From CAYNJY01 sp964397755 (GTDB taxonomy: Bacteria; Patescibacteriota; Microgenomatia; UBA10105; UBA927), in contig CAYNJY010000002.1 of assembly GCA_964397755.1 (NCBI GenBank), positions 1 through 64,000 of the forward strand: a DNA stretch of 64,000 nucleotides, written 5' to 3'. The notes under the pieces were generated by a model. The model did no database searches. It saw only the letters and a list, made by a program, of their open reading frames with translations, and had not been told where the DNA came from. Every line of letters begins with the position of its first letter. The stretch's first letter is position 1. A program made the position numbers and the translations under genes. Shown piece after piece: positions 6,598-15,382 of the stretch.

Positions 6598-8955
6598 TTA
6601 AGAGCTTAGCTTACTGAGGTAGCTCCGAAATCCTGCCGGCCGGGAGAAGGCAATGACCTCCTTCAGGCCCTTTTTTTTGGCGTAGAGGAGAGCGTGTTCT
6701 ATGAGGAGAATACTGGGCGAAGGAGCGTTGGAACGGATAACCGTGGTTCCTTCGGCAATCGTGGGGTAGCGCATGAGGATGTTATACCCCATGGCCTCTG
6801 TATCATCGGGTCGGCCGTTCTCGAGAATCCTTAAGACAGTGGCTCCGGCAATACCTCCCTTGGGTTTGCGGTGAAAGGAAAGGACGTGATCTCTGTCAGA
6901 GTTTACATACTCTTTTATATGTTTTTTGGCCAACAGTTTTAATTGCTCGTCACGCACATTGTTATATTGTTTCATTGTTACATTGTTTGAAGAAGAGCGA
7001 ACTGATATTGCGACGCACAGGAAAATATCGCCTTTGGGATCGTGGTTGGCGAGTGTCCCACGTGCTGACGCTTCATCCCACGTTTTGAGACGGTCGACGA
7101 CAGAAAAAGGGAGCTGGATGCAGGAAAGGCTTCCGACTAACCCCTCTTTCTCTTCAAACGCACCCCAAAGGATACCGTTTTTGGCTCGAGCGGTAAACTC
7201 TTCTAGGGTCGATGGTAATCCGTGCCAGCGGTCGTTGTTGATGGCGACAGCCTCCTTGAGTATACGCGTCTCAGAGGGGGTGATGCGACGGACATAGTAG
7301 TGCTTCTGCTCTTTTTCCTTATTGATCGTGTCAGCGACCATTTTTTTGACCTCTACGCGTTGAATTTTACCAGTTGAGGTTTTCGGAAGACTGTCAAAAA
7401 CAAAGACCTTTTTTGGCGCCTCATATCGTGAGAGACCCGGAATGACGCCGTTTTGGCCAGACTCTATGATTTGGTTTTGCAAGGTCTCACCTTGCCTCGC
7501 AAGGTGAGACCTTTTCAGGACAACGACGACTGCAATTTCCTCTCCCATCCGGCTGTCCGGATACCCTACGACGCTCACCCCATCGATTTCTGGAAAAGCT
7601 TTAAGGAGGACATCCTCAATAGCCGCCGGTGAAAGGTTGACGCCACCTTTAATGATAATTTCTTTGATTCTCCCGATGATGAAGAAGTATTTCTCTCCGT
7701 TCATGTCCTTCCAGTAACCCAGATCGCCGGAGTGGAACCAGCCTTTTTTAAACGCCTGGGCAGTTTCCTGCGGGTTATTCAGATAGCCGTCGGCGAGTAT
7801 CGGGCCAGAAATACAGATTTCGCCTTCTTTGCCCTCAGGAAGGTCGTTATTATTACCGTCCATGATGGCCAGATGGTTGTTGGCGAGCTCGGTGCCGATC
7901 GTGTTGAGCTTGACGAGGTTTTTGTAGCGCTCTTCATCGGTATCAATGGGGACACCCGCTACCCTTAGCGCAGTCTCCGTCTGCCCGTACCCCTGCACGA
8001 CGCGGACACCAAAGGTTTTATAGAACCGAAGAGTCTCCTCGGGTAATACCGGTGCTGACCCTATACAGATCCGCTTGAGGCTGGAGATATCGAGATTGGC
8101 TTGCTGAAACTCGGCGTGACGAACCAACAGGTCGTGGAGAATGGTTGGGACAATACTGCTGTTTGTCGCCTGGTGTTTGGTGATAATGTGCCAAAACTTA
8201 CTTGTCGAGTAACGGCTATTGAGGATAATAGTGCCGCCAATGAGAAGCATAGCCAGGCAAAACTCAGTTGAGTTGATGTGGTGGAGGGGGAGGACGATAT
8301 TAAAGCGGTCTTTTTCCGTAAACTTTTGCCACGCTACAATACCCGCGGCGTTAAGGAGGCAGGCGCGCGTTGTCAGGAGGATACCTTTGGGTAGCGCTGT
8401 TGTTCCGGATGTATAAAGGACAAGATAGTGGGTCGTGAGATCATGGTTTAGCTGTTTTTTTTCTATAGGCTTTGTCGGGAGTAACGCTTCAAACTCATCA
8501 AAAGATGACCAGACGTGGACGTGAAGTTGAGGACATGATCTTTCAATTGTCACTTTTTCTTTGGCGGCTAAACCATCTTCGTCTCTGATAAAAAGTGCTT
8601 TTGCCTCGGTATCTTTGAGCTTAAAAAATTTTCGCTCGAGGGTATCTCTTTTAAAGTCAAGCGGGACGGTCGTTGCGCCAATGAGCGCTCCGGCAAGCTC
8701 GAATATGAGAACTTCGGGGACGTTATGCATGAGAACAGCGAAGTGGTCGCCCGGTTGTATTCCCTGATTGTTTAGAAACGCTGCAGTTTTTCGAACGAGC
8801 GTGTCAAGCTCTCGGTACGATATCCGACGCATGGTTGAGCTATCTGGGTCAACCGCCACGACGGCCTCTTTATCTCTAAACGCCTCCGCATGACGACGGA
8901 GCAGTTCGTCAAGTGAAGCGATAGAAAGCGGCGCTCTCGGAAGGTCAGAACTCAT
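6598..8955 (-). CDS. AMP-forming acyl-CoA synthetase-like ligase fused to a GNAT-like domain
   Basis: The 785-residue protein opens with an ANL-superfamily adenylating domain: TSGTTALPKG (182-191), GYGQTE (322-327), HSGDLGYW (about 408-415) and the catalytic lysine K530 in PKTSTGK. From about 551 onward it changes into a region resembling a GNAT acyltransferase (residues near VRRITPSETRILKEAV and later AMGYNILMRYP). The ligase would activate a carboxylic acid as acyl-AMP or acyl-CoA, and the second domain could pass the acyl group to an amine; this pairing is inference. Two DNA oddities sit inside: a perfect palindrome (residues about 482-495) and an octamer repeat (about 656-667). It faces away from korA, 56 bases apart. 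Confidence 0.82.
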   Translation of the reverse strand: MSSDLPRAPLSIASLDELLRRHAEAFRDKEAVVAVDPDSSTMRRISYRELDTLVRKTAAFLNNQGIQPGDHFAVLMHNVPEVLIFELAGALIGATTVPLDFKRDTLERKFFKLKDTEAKALFIRDEDGLAAKEKVTIERSCPQLHVHVWSSFDEFEALLPTKPIEKKQLNHDLTTHYLVLYTSGTTALPKGILLTTRACLLNAAGIVAWQKFTEKDRFNIVLPLHHINSTEFCLAMLLIGGTIILNSRYSTSKFWHIITKHQATNSSIVPTILHDLLVRHAEFQQANLDISSLKRICIGSAPVLPEETLRFYKTFGVRVVQGYGQTETALRVAGVPIDTDEERYKNLVKLNTIGTELANNHLAIMDGNNNDLPEGKEGEICISGPILADGYLNNPQETAQAFKKGWFHSGDLGYWKDMNGEKYFFIIGRIKEIIIKGGVNLSPAAIEDVLLKAFPEIDGVSVVGYPDSRMGEEIAVVVVLKRSHLARQGETLQNQIIESGQNGVIPGLSRYEAPKKVFVFDSLPKTSTGKIQRVEVKKMVADTINKEKEQKHYYVRRITPSETRILKEAVAINNDRWHGLPSTLEEFTARAKNGILWGAFEEKEGLVGSLSCIQLPFSVVDRLKTWDEASARGTLANHDPKGDIFLCVAISVRSSSNNVTMKQYNNVRDEQLKLLAKKHIKEYVNSDRDHVLSFHRKPKGGIAGATVLRILENGRPDDTEAMGYNILMRYPTIAEGTTVIRSNAPSPSILLIEHALLYAKKKGLKEVIAFSRPAGFRSYLSKLSS
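6958..6989. repeat. Octamer tandem repeat inside the ligase gene
   Basis: Four copies of ATTGTTNN (AT, TC, AC, TG as the variable bases) lie in a row. On the coding strand they read as Asn/Val/Tyr/Met-rich residues in the C-terminal domain. An array of 32 bases adds a number that is not a multiple of three, yet the frame is intact. Confidence 0.9.
7481..7513. repeat. Perfect 15-bp inverted repeat inside the ligase gene
   Basis: AAGGTCTCACCTTGC, three bases, then its exact reverse complement. It lies in frame in the ligase coding sequence, in a loop just before the final ANL subdomain. It looks like a mobile palindromic element tolerated inside a protein, as known for Rickettsia palindromic elements. 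Confidence 0.9.
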
Positions 8956-9011
8956 ACCAAGTTAGTCGTATTCACTGGCAAATACCATGCTCGTATGGTA
9001 GCGTAGAGGTA

Positions 9012-10751
9012 ATGAGAGATACAATCACCTGGCGCATTGGAGGAGAGGCCGGTTTCGGCATCATAGCCTCGGGAACCATGCTCGCCCGCACGTTTTCTCG
9101 GGCCGGATACTATATTTTCGCAACGAACGATTACCCCTCGCTCATTCGCGGTGGTCACAACTTTGTAACTGTCAGGATAGCTGCTCATCCTTTCGCGGCG
9201 ATGAATACCGACCTTCACCTCCTCATTGCTCTCAACGTTGAGACAGCGGAGAAACACAAAGACGCGATAGGAGAGGGAGGGGTTATCGTATTTGACCCAA
9301 ACGACAGAAGCTGGGAGCCGAAAGATTTTTCAAAACCCGTGACACGTATTCCGATACCGCTCAAGGAGATGGTACACTCGCTAGGCGCTGATCCCGTGAT
9401 GCGAAACACGGTCGCCTTGGGTGCGACGGTAGCGCTTCTCGGAGCGCCGTTTGCGCTTTTCTCGGCGGTTATACGTGACCAGTTTAAGAAAAAAGGCCCA
9501 GAGGTTATTGACCAGAATACCAAGATCGCCCAGTCCGGGTTTGACTACGTGAAAAAAAATTTTGCCGGCGAGACCTCGTTTTTTCTCTCGCAAGAAGCGG
9601 CAAAAGAAAAACAGCTCATTCTCAATGGGAGCGAAGCGGTTGGCATTGGTGCGGTTCGGGCAGGCCTCAAGTTTGCGTCGATCTATCCTATGACGCCCAT
9701 TAACGCACTCATTACGTTCCTTGCCGATCACGAGAAATCCTTGGGCGTCGTCTCTGTGCAGCCGGAAGATGAAATTGCCGGGATCAATATGGCAATCGGT
9801 GCGTCGGTCGCGGGGGTTCGGAGCATGGTGGCGACATCCGGCGGCGGGTTTGCGCTCATGGTTGAAGGGCTCTCGTTTGCCGGCATGATTGAGGCGCCTT
9901 TAGTTATAGATCTTGGCATGCGGGTGGGGCCGGCGACCGGCATGCCGACGTATACGGAGCAAGGCGAGCTTCAGTTTGTCATTCACGCCGGGCACGGTGA
10001 GTTTCCGCGGATAGTACTAGCTCCCTCTGACGCAGTCGAGGCGTATCAGTTGACGATCGACGCTTTCAACCTCGCCGACCGCTACCAGGTTCCGGTGTTT
10101 CTTCTGACCGACAAGTACCTCAATGAAAGCCAGTGGTGCGTTTCCGGGTCACAGTTTATGGGGGAAGTAGCTATCGACCGAGGCAAACTTGCGGATCGTC
10201 CTCAACCAGACGAGAATGGAGAGTTCCACCGCTATCGGACGGACGTTGATGACGGCGTATCTGCCCGCACGGCAACGGGGACTGCTGGCGGGCTCTACTA
10301 CGCAAATTCATACGAGCACGACGAAACCGGGCACGTGACTGAGGAAGCGGGGAAGCGCAAAGCGATGGTTGAGAAACGACTTCAGAAGCTTAGAGCGATA
10401 AAGAACGATATGAAAGCGCCGGCAATTTACGGTGAGCCCGATTCTGAGATAACGTTTGTCAGCTGGGGATCGACGAAAGGTGCAGTTCTTGAAGCGATCG
10501 GGCTTCTGCGGGCGAAGGGACAGAAAGCGCGCGCTGTCCACTATTCGTGGCTCTATCCTTTTCCAACGGAGGAGACATTACAGCTCCTTTCTCCCGTGAC
10601 GCGGCTTGTTGCGGTGGAGCAAAACGCCACTGGGCAACTTGCGTCGCTCATACGAGAGCACACAGGGATTCTGGTGAAAGAAAAACTTCTGAAGTACGAC
10701 GGGAGGCCCTTTTATCCAGAGGAGATTGTGGAGAAGGTGATACGTCTATGA
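9012..10751 (+). CDS. korA: 2-oxoacid:ferredoxin oxidoreductase, fused gamma-alpha subunit
   Basis: A 579-residue fusion. Residues 1-190 form the gamma domain (GGEAGFGIIASGTMLARTFSRAG, with YPSLIRGGHN). The rest is the alpha subunit starting at LNGSEAVGIGAVRAG, with YPMTPINALITFLA and the conserved PEDEIAGINMAIGASVAG. With KorB it oxidises pyruvate, 2-oxoglutarate or a related 2-oxoacid to acyl-CoA and passes electrons to ferredoxin. The exact substrate is not clear. A GAGG-like site precedes the ATG at 9012. The stop overlaps the korB start as ATGA. Confidence 0.9.
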   Translation: MRDTITWRIGGEAGFGIIASGTMLARTFSRAGYYIFATNDYPSLIRGGHNFVTVRIAAHPFAAMNTDLHLLIALNVETAEKHKDAIGEGGVIVFDPNDRSWEPKDFSKPVTRIPIPLKEMVHSLGADPVMRNTVALGATVALLGAPFALFSAVIRDQFKKKGPEVIDQNTKIAQSGFDYVKKNFAGETSFFLSQEAAKEKQLILNGSEAVGIGAVRAGLKFASIYPMTPINALITFLADHEKSLGVVSVQPEDEIAGINMAIGASVAGVRSMVATSGGGFALMVEGLSFAGMIEAPLVIDLGMRVGPATGMPTYTEQGELQFVIHAGHGEFPRIVLAPSDAVEAYQLTIDAFNLADRYQVPVFLLTDKYLNESQWCVSGSQFMGEVAIDRGKLADRPQPDENGEFHRYRTDVDDGVSARTATGTAGGLYYANSYEHDETGHVTEEAGKRKAMVEKRLQKLRAIKNDMKAPAIYGEPDSEITFVSWGSTKGAVLEAIGLLRAKGQKARAVHYSWLYPFPTEETLQLLSPVTRLVAVEQNATGQLASLIREHTGILVKEKLLKYDGRPFYPEEIVEKVIRL

Positions 10752-11611
10752 CTCTATTGACCGCTGACTCGTATAAAACAGGATTTTTGCCGACGTGGTG
10801 CCCAGGGTGTGGAGACTTCGGCATCTGGGCAGCGCTCAAAGAAGCCCTTGCCAAGCTGGGCATTGGGCCCGACGACGCCCTTCTCGTGTATGGCATCGGC
10901 TGCCACGGCAATATGTACGACTGGATGAAGATCTATACAGTTGAGGGGCTCCATGGTCGGGCATTGCCGGTCGCCCAAGGCGCAAAGTTTGCCAATCACA
11001 AGCTTCCGGTTATCGTGGTCTCCGGAGACGGGGACTGTTTAGGGGAAGGAGGCAATCACTTCATCCATGCAGCCAAGCGAAACCCGGATATCACTGTCCT
11101 TATCCACGATAATCAGGTGTATGGACTGACGACCGGTCAGGCCTCGCCGACAGCGAAAAAGGGATTTAAAACCAAATCAACGCCAGAAGGGGTCACTGAT
11201 GAACCCGTCAATCCGTTAACTCTTGCATTAGTATCCGGCGCGACGTTTGTCGCCCGAGCCTTTGCTGGCGATATTCCCGGGCTTACGGATTTAATAGTTG
11301 CCGCTGTCAACCACCGCGGCTTCTCTGTCGTTGACATCCTCCAGCCGTGTGTGACCTTTGACCGCGTTCACACGTACCAATGGTATCGCGAGAGACTTTA
11401 CAAGCTTGAGGCAGAGCGGTATCAGCCAACAGAGAGGATGAAGGCGCTCGAAAAAGCTCTGGAGTGGGATGACCGGATACCGATCGGAATTTTTTACCAG
11501 GAGAAGAAGGAGACGAGCGAAGAGCGCGAGCCTGCCCTTGGTGATACCCCGCTTACGCACCAACCGCTTGGGGTGACAAAGCTAGAGGAGTTGCTCTCGG
11601 AGTTCGTTTAG
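10748..11611 (+). CDS. korB: 2-oxoacid:ferredoxin oxidoreductase, beta (TPP-binding) subunit
   Basis: A 287-residue KorB. WCPGCGDFGI (17-26) holds two cluster-binding cysteines. The thiamine pyrophosphate motif is GDGDCLGEGGNH (93-104) followed by DNQVYGLT (121-128). The frame is open from 10547, but the ATG at 10748 overlapping the korA stop gives the standard N-terminus. The pair is the short two-subunit type, with no separate delta ferredoxin subunit; the ferredoxin near 6.4 kb could be a partner. Confidence 0.92.
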   Translation: MTLLTADSYKTGFLPTWCPGCGDFGIWAALKEALAKLGIGPDDALLVYGIGCHGNMYDWMKIYTVEGLHGRALPVAQGAKFANHKLPVIVVSGDGDCLGEGGNHFIHAAKRNPDITVLIHDNQVYGLTTGQASPTAKKGFKTKSTPEGVTDEPVNPLTLALVSGATFVARAFAGDIPGLTDLIVAAVNHRGFSVVDILQPCVTFDRVHTYQWYRERLYKLEAERYQPTERMKALEKALEWDDRIPIGIFYQEKKETSEEREPALGDTPLTHQPLGVTKLEELLSEFV

Positions 11612-11627
11612 CTTTAAAAAACAAGCC

Positions 11628-11666
11628 TTGACAGGGTTCTTAGCAGTTGTTATACTTGAGTGCTAA
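11628..11666 (+). promoter_or_regulatory. lon promoter overlapped by a CIRCE-like HrcA operator
   Basis: TTGACA at 11628-11633, 17 bases, TATACT at 11651-11656: a near-consensus promoter. Overlapping it is TTAGCAGTT (11640-11648), nine bases, GAGTGCTAA (11658-11666). The right arm matches the CIRCE element exactly, the left arm differs at two of nine bases, and the spacer is the standard length. HrcA binding here would block RNA polymerase, so lon is predicted to be heat-induced. The transcript would start about 7 bases before the lon ATG. Confidence 0.8.
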
Positions 11667-11669
11667 TTT

Positions 11670-14120
11670 ATGAGTCTCAGAGCAATTGGCGAACTCTTGC
11701 TTCCCTTGGTTCCTATCCGCGATGGTGTCGTTTTCCCAGGCACCGAGATGATCCTCACGTTCGGACGCCAGAGGTCGGTGTCCGCAATTGAAGCTGGACA
11801 GTCTTCGGGCAAACGCGTGGTGTTGGTGATGCAGCGAAACCCCAACGTGAATGACCCGACACCCTCGGACCTCTATCAGGTCGGGACCGTCGGAGAAATT
11901 GTCCAGATGATGAAAAATGAGGGTGAGATCAACGCGCTCGTTCGGGGAGTTGCAAAAGTTGAGATTTTAAGCTATGAGGCAGTTGAGCCATATTTCGTTG
12001 CACGGGTTTTGGAGCGTGGAGACGTGATAGAAGAAGACGATGAAATGAAGGCACTTTTCAATCACCTCACGAATGAGCTGCGGCAAGCGGTCAAGCTGGG
12101 GAAAACCATGGACTTCCTTACGTTCATGAATATCATGTCCGGCACATCGCCGATTTCCCTCTCTTACCAAGTTGCGGGAGTTCTTGATGTAAAACCGAGT
12201 GAACGACAAGATCTCCTCGAGATCAGTAGCGTCAAAGAGCGACTTGAGCGTGAGATTGGGTATCTTGCGAAGGAAGTGAAGGTATTGGAGCTGGAGCGAA
12301 AAATCGCAAGTAAAACCCAGGAGAAGTTTGAGAAAAGCATGCGGGAGCAGGTCCTACGCGAACGAATGAAAACCATCGAGAAGGAGCTCGGAGAGGACAC
12401 GGACAATAAAGAAGTCAAAGAGCTGTCCGATAAGATCAAAAAAGCCGGCATGCCGGAAGATGTCCGGGCGAAAGCCGAGAAGGAGCTCTCGAGACTCGCG
12501 CAGATGTCTCAATACAACCCAGAATCCTCCTATGTCCGCACCTACCTTGACTGGCTGGTTGAACTCCCGTGGTCAACGGCGAGTCCGAACAATGTGGACC
12601 TTGGCCAGGCAGAGGGAATCCTCAATGAAGATCACTATGGGCTTAAGAAAATCAAAGAGCGGATTATAGAATTTCTCGCTGTAATGAAGCTTCGTGCACA
12701 TGCCGAAGAAGCAGAAAAAAAAGAGAAGAAAGAAACGGGGAAAAGGGAAGACGGTCAGAGACAAGGAAAATCAGCACCGACAATCCTCTGTTTCGTTGGC
12801 CCTCCCGGTGTTGGAAAAACATCAATTGGTAAGTCAATCGCGCGATCGTTGGGACGTAAGTTCGTGAAGATGTCTCTCGGTGGTATTCGCGACGAGGCAG
12901 AAATACGCGGGCACAGAAGAACATACGTGGGGTCTATGCCAGGCCGCATCATTCAAAGCGTGAAGCAAGCAGGAACCAAAAATCCCGTATTTATGCTCGA
13001 TGAGATAGACAAAGTCGGCACCGATTTCCGTGGCGATCCATCTGCGGCGCTTCTTGAGGCCTTGGACCCAGAGCAGAACTACGCGTTCTCTGACCATTAC
13101 CTCGAGGTAGCGTTTGACCTCTCACAGGTATTTTTTATCACGACGTGTAACATTCTCGATACCATCCCGCCGGCGCTGCGCGATCGCCTCGAAATTATTC
13201 ACTTTCCAGGGTATACCGAAGATGAAAAATTCCATATCGGTCACGACTTTCTCTTAGAAAAACAGCGTATGTTTCACGGCGTACCGAATGGATCGATGAA
13301 AATCAGTGATCAGGCGATCAGGCAGATCATTCGTCGCTATACGAGGGAGGCGGGGGTACGAAATCTAGAACGGGAAATCGCATCTATTTTCCGAAAGGTA
13401 GCGAAGAAAATAGCCGAGAAAAACGGGCAAAAAAGTAAAACATTCTTCATCGGGGCAAGCGAACTTCACGAGTACCTCGGTCCCTATAAGTTCACGTCTT
13501 ACCTTGCAGAAAAAAAAGACGAAGTGGGAATGGTGACGGGGCTTGCCTGGACTGAGGCTGGCGGCGACATACTCTTCATTGAGGTTGCGCTTATGCCTGG
13601 TCGTGGGAACCTCACGCTCACTGGGCAGCTGGGGGATGTCATGAAGGAATCAGGACAAGCTGCGCTTTCGTACGTCAGGAGCCGCTGGAAAGTTCTCGGT
13701 CTTCCGGAAAAGTTTTATCAGAAGGTTGATGTTCACATACACGTACCAGAGGGTGCAGTTCCCAAAGACGGGCCATCAGCGGGTGTAGCGATCGGAACAG
13801 CGCTTGTATCGGCACTCACAAAAATACCCGCTCGTCGCCACGTGGCGATGACAGGGGAGATTACACTGCGCGGCAGAGTGCTAGAGATCGGTGGCGTGAA
13901 GGAAAAGGTAATTGCTGCTCACCGGGCGGGTATCAGGACGATTGTTCTTCCCAAAAATAACAAGAAAGATTTGGAAGATATTCCCAAGAACGTACTCTCT
14001 GATCTATCGTTTCACTTCGTTGAGCACATGGATGAAGTGCTCAAGATTACACTCAGTAGAACCCTACCGTATGGGAGGCAAGACGTAGGCGTGCACACCC
14101 AAAAGCACCTTACCGCATAA
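11670..14120 (+). CDS. lon: ATP-dependent protease Lon (LonA)
   Basis: An 816-residue LonA. The N-terminal substrate-binding domain starts near LLPLVPIRDGVVFPGTE. A coiled-coil linker follows, then the AAA+ domain with Walker A GPPGVGKT (377-384), and the protease domain with the catalytic dyad S703 (KDGPSAG) and K746 (GGVKEKVIAA). A lysine-rich insert (about 350-367, KKEKKETGKRED) precedes Walker A. Lon degrades misfolded and short-lived regulatory proteins. No Shine-Dalgarno site can fit between the predicted transcript start and the ATG, so translation may be leaderless. Confidence 0.96.
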   Translation: MSLRAIGELLLPLVPIRDGVVFPGTEMILTFGRQRSVSAIEAGQSSGKRVVLVMQRNPNVNDPTPSDLYQVGTVGEIVQMMKNEGEINALVRGVAKVEILSYEAVEPYFVARVLERGDVIEEDDEMKALFNHLTNELRQAVKLGKTMDFLTFMNIMSGTSPISLSYQVAGVLDVKPSERQDLLEISSVKERLEREIGYLAKEVKVLELERKIASKTQEKFEKSMREQVLRERMKTIEKELGEDTDNKEVKELSDKIKKAGMPEDVRAKAEKELSRLAQMSQYNPESSYVRTYLDWLVELPWSTASPNNVDLGQAEGILNEDHYGLKKIKERIIEFLAVMKLRAHAEEAEKKEKKETGKREDGQRQGKSAPTILCFVGPPGVGKTSIGKSIARSLGRKFVKMSLGGIRDEAEIRGHRRTYVGSMPGRIIQSVKQAGTKNPVFMLDEIDKVGTDFRGDPSAALLEALDPEQNYAFSDHYLEVAFDLSQVFFITTCNILDTIPPALRDRLEIIHFPGYTEDEKFHIGHDFLLEKQRMFHGVPNGSMKISDQAIRQIIRRYTREAGVRNLEREIASIFRKVAKKIAEKNGQKSKTFFIGASELHEYLGPYKFTSYLAEKKDEVGMVTGLAWTEAGGDILFIEVALMPGRGNLTLTGQLGDVMKESGQAALSYVRSRWKVLGLPEKFYQKVDVHIHVPEGAVPKDGPSAGVAIGTALVSALTKIPARRHVAMTGEITLRGRVLEIGGVKEKVIAAHRAGIRTIVLPKNNKKDLEDIPKNVLSDLSFHFVEHMDEVLKITLSRTLPYGRQDVGVHTQKHLTA

Positions 14121-15039
14121 AATTGAACACAGACTTCGAAATTTGTGCGAGCGTCTTTTTCGCTTCCTCCTCATTGACAACGTCACCGATGAGGATGCCA
14201 ATGTAGTAGGTTGTTTTACCCCGGCTCACGATCCCGACGTCATGAAATACTTGTTCTCCGGTACCGTCCTTGTGGTAGACGATAGTGTCTTTGGGAAGAA
14301 GGGCCGGAAGCCGGTCAACCGCGTCTCCATCTTTAAGAAAGCCAAGGAGTTCCTGCGTCAACGCCACGTTTGCGACTTTGCCCTCGTACGTTTTACGAAG
14401 GAGGATCGCCGCGTCCCTATTTGATGTCGTATTTCTTTCAATGTCTGTCTGTGTAAGACCCCACTCGTTCATAAGCGTTTGAATCTTTTCGGCGCCGATA
14501 ATGTGTCGGGCGAGGATGTAGGCCGCGGTGTTATCGCTTTTTTTGACCATAACCTTGGCGAGCGTTTTTATGGAGTACGTAGTTCCCGGAGGGTCATAGC
14601 GAATCGTGCCGGTTCCATAGTCTTGGATGTCCTCCTCTTGGAGGGTAATAGTATCTTCAAGGTTTATTTCACCCTTTTGAGCCAAGTAGTAGAGGGAGGT
14701 AAGGATTGGGAGCTTATTGACCGATGCAGCGGCGAAGATTTGTGATTCGTTGATGCCCATGGAAAAACTGGAGCCGTAGTCTTGGACGAGGACAGAGTAG
14801 TTCTTTAATCCCGGTTCTGCTATCTTTTCGATAACCTTTCGGAGATCAGCTTCGTTTTTTTGCTTCGGAAACGAGAACGTACGCTTTTTTGACCCGTTCT
14901 CTTTCGGGAGGGGCGAGACGATGGGTTCAGGAAGAATCCGCTCTGTGATCCATAGGTAGGTCAGTATCGCCAGAAGGAGAAAGAGGAGACGCAGAAAACG
15001 TGAAGGTCTTGTGGGAGCCCGACGGAACGCGATAACCAT
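14110..15039 (-). CDS. Class A beta-lactamase-like serine hydrolase, membrane-anchored
   Basis: A 309-residue protein with an N-terminal membrane anchor (about 15-31). The serine hydrolase fold shows S106-x-x-K109 (ASVNK), S168-D-N170 and KDG (257-259) in place of KTG. These are the three motifs of class A beta-lactamases and related D-Ala-D-Ala peptidases. CPR and Gram-positive relatives of this type are often of unknown substrate, so it may act on peptidoglycan rather than confer resistance. It converges on lon and overlaps its end by 11 bases. Confidence 0.83.
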   Translation of the reverse strand: MVIAFRRAPTRPSRFLRLLFLLLAILTYLWITERILPEPIVSPLPKENGSKKRTFSFPKQKNEADLRKVIEKIAEPGLKNYSVLVQDYGSSFSMGINESQIFAAASVNKLPILTSLYYLAQKGEINLEDTITLQEEDIQDYGTGTIRYDPPGTTYSIKTLAKVMVKKSDNTAAYILARHIIGAEKIQTLMNEWGLTQTDIERNTTSNRDAAILLRKTYEGKVANVALTQELLGFLKDGDAVDRLPALLPKDTIVYHKDGTGEQVFHDVGIVSRGKTTYYIGILIGDVVNEEEAKKTLAQISKSVFNFMR

Positions 15040-15060
15040 GAAGGAATTGTATCACGCGAG

Positions 15061-15132
15061 TACCGCGTAGGGGAATCGAACCCCTGTTGCTAGGTTGAGA
15101 ACCTAACGTCCTAACCTCTAGACGAACGCGGC
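15061..15132 (-). tRNA. tRNA-Glu (anticodon CUC)
   Basis: The reverse strand folds into a cloverleaf: a 7-bp acceptor stem (first pair G-U), a D-arm starting GTCTAGAGG, an anticodon loop TTCTCAA with anticodon CTC, and a T-arm AGGGG-TTCGATT-CCCCT. The D- and T-arm sequences are very close to bacterial tRNA-Glu. The discriminator base is A. CCA is not encoded. It sits between the beta-lactamase-like gene and the greA promoter. Confidence 0.93.
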
Positions 15133-15159
15133 GAACTGCTTGATTCTACCAGTTTGGAC

Positions 15160-15189
15160 TTGACATGACAAGGTAATCTGCCATACAAT
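15160..15189 (+). promoter_or_regulatory. Promoter of the greA leader
   Basis: TTGACA at 15160-15165 and TACAAT at 15184-15189 with an 18-base spacer. It predicts a start near 15196 and a leader of about 185 bases before greA. Confidence 0.7.
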
Positions 15190-15203
15190 AAAGCGGTGTT
15201 TTT

Positions 15204-15273
15204 GAGGCCAGATGCCTCCTCTGAACTTATTATTTTCTCCCTAGTTCTATAAGACTTTGGGGAGGTTTTTTTT
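15204..15273 (+). terminator. Attenuator-like terminator in the greA leader
   Basis: A 9-bp hairpin (15236-15244 with 15257-15265, two G-U pairs near the loop) is followed by eight T (15266-15273), a full intrinsic terminator about 110 bases before greA. An upstream hairpin GAGGC/GCCTC (15204-15208 with 15214-15218) overlaps CCTCCTC (15215-15221), which can pair with GGGGAGG (15259-15265) of the terminator. This gives two exclusive folds. A further stem, TACCA (15293-15297) with TGGTA (15321-15325), lies downstream. Early termination in the greA leader is known in E. coli, but this sequence is unrelated. Confidence 0.7.
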
Positions 15274-15382
15274 GACGCGTTAGCCAATCCCGTACCAGCG
15301 CTCTTGCGAGCAAGTAAGCTTGGTATTGGGATATCGAGTAGGAAAGCTAGGAGGATAAAGACAACACACGTTACATTTCATT

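Noticed and set aside
15348..15353. AGGAGG as the greA ribosome site
   Set aside because: It is 29 bases from the ATG and no nearer in-frame start codon exists, so it is not assigned.
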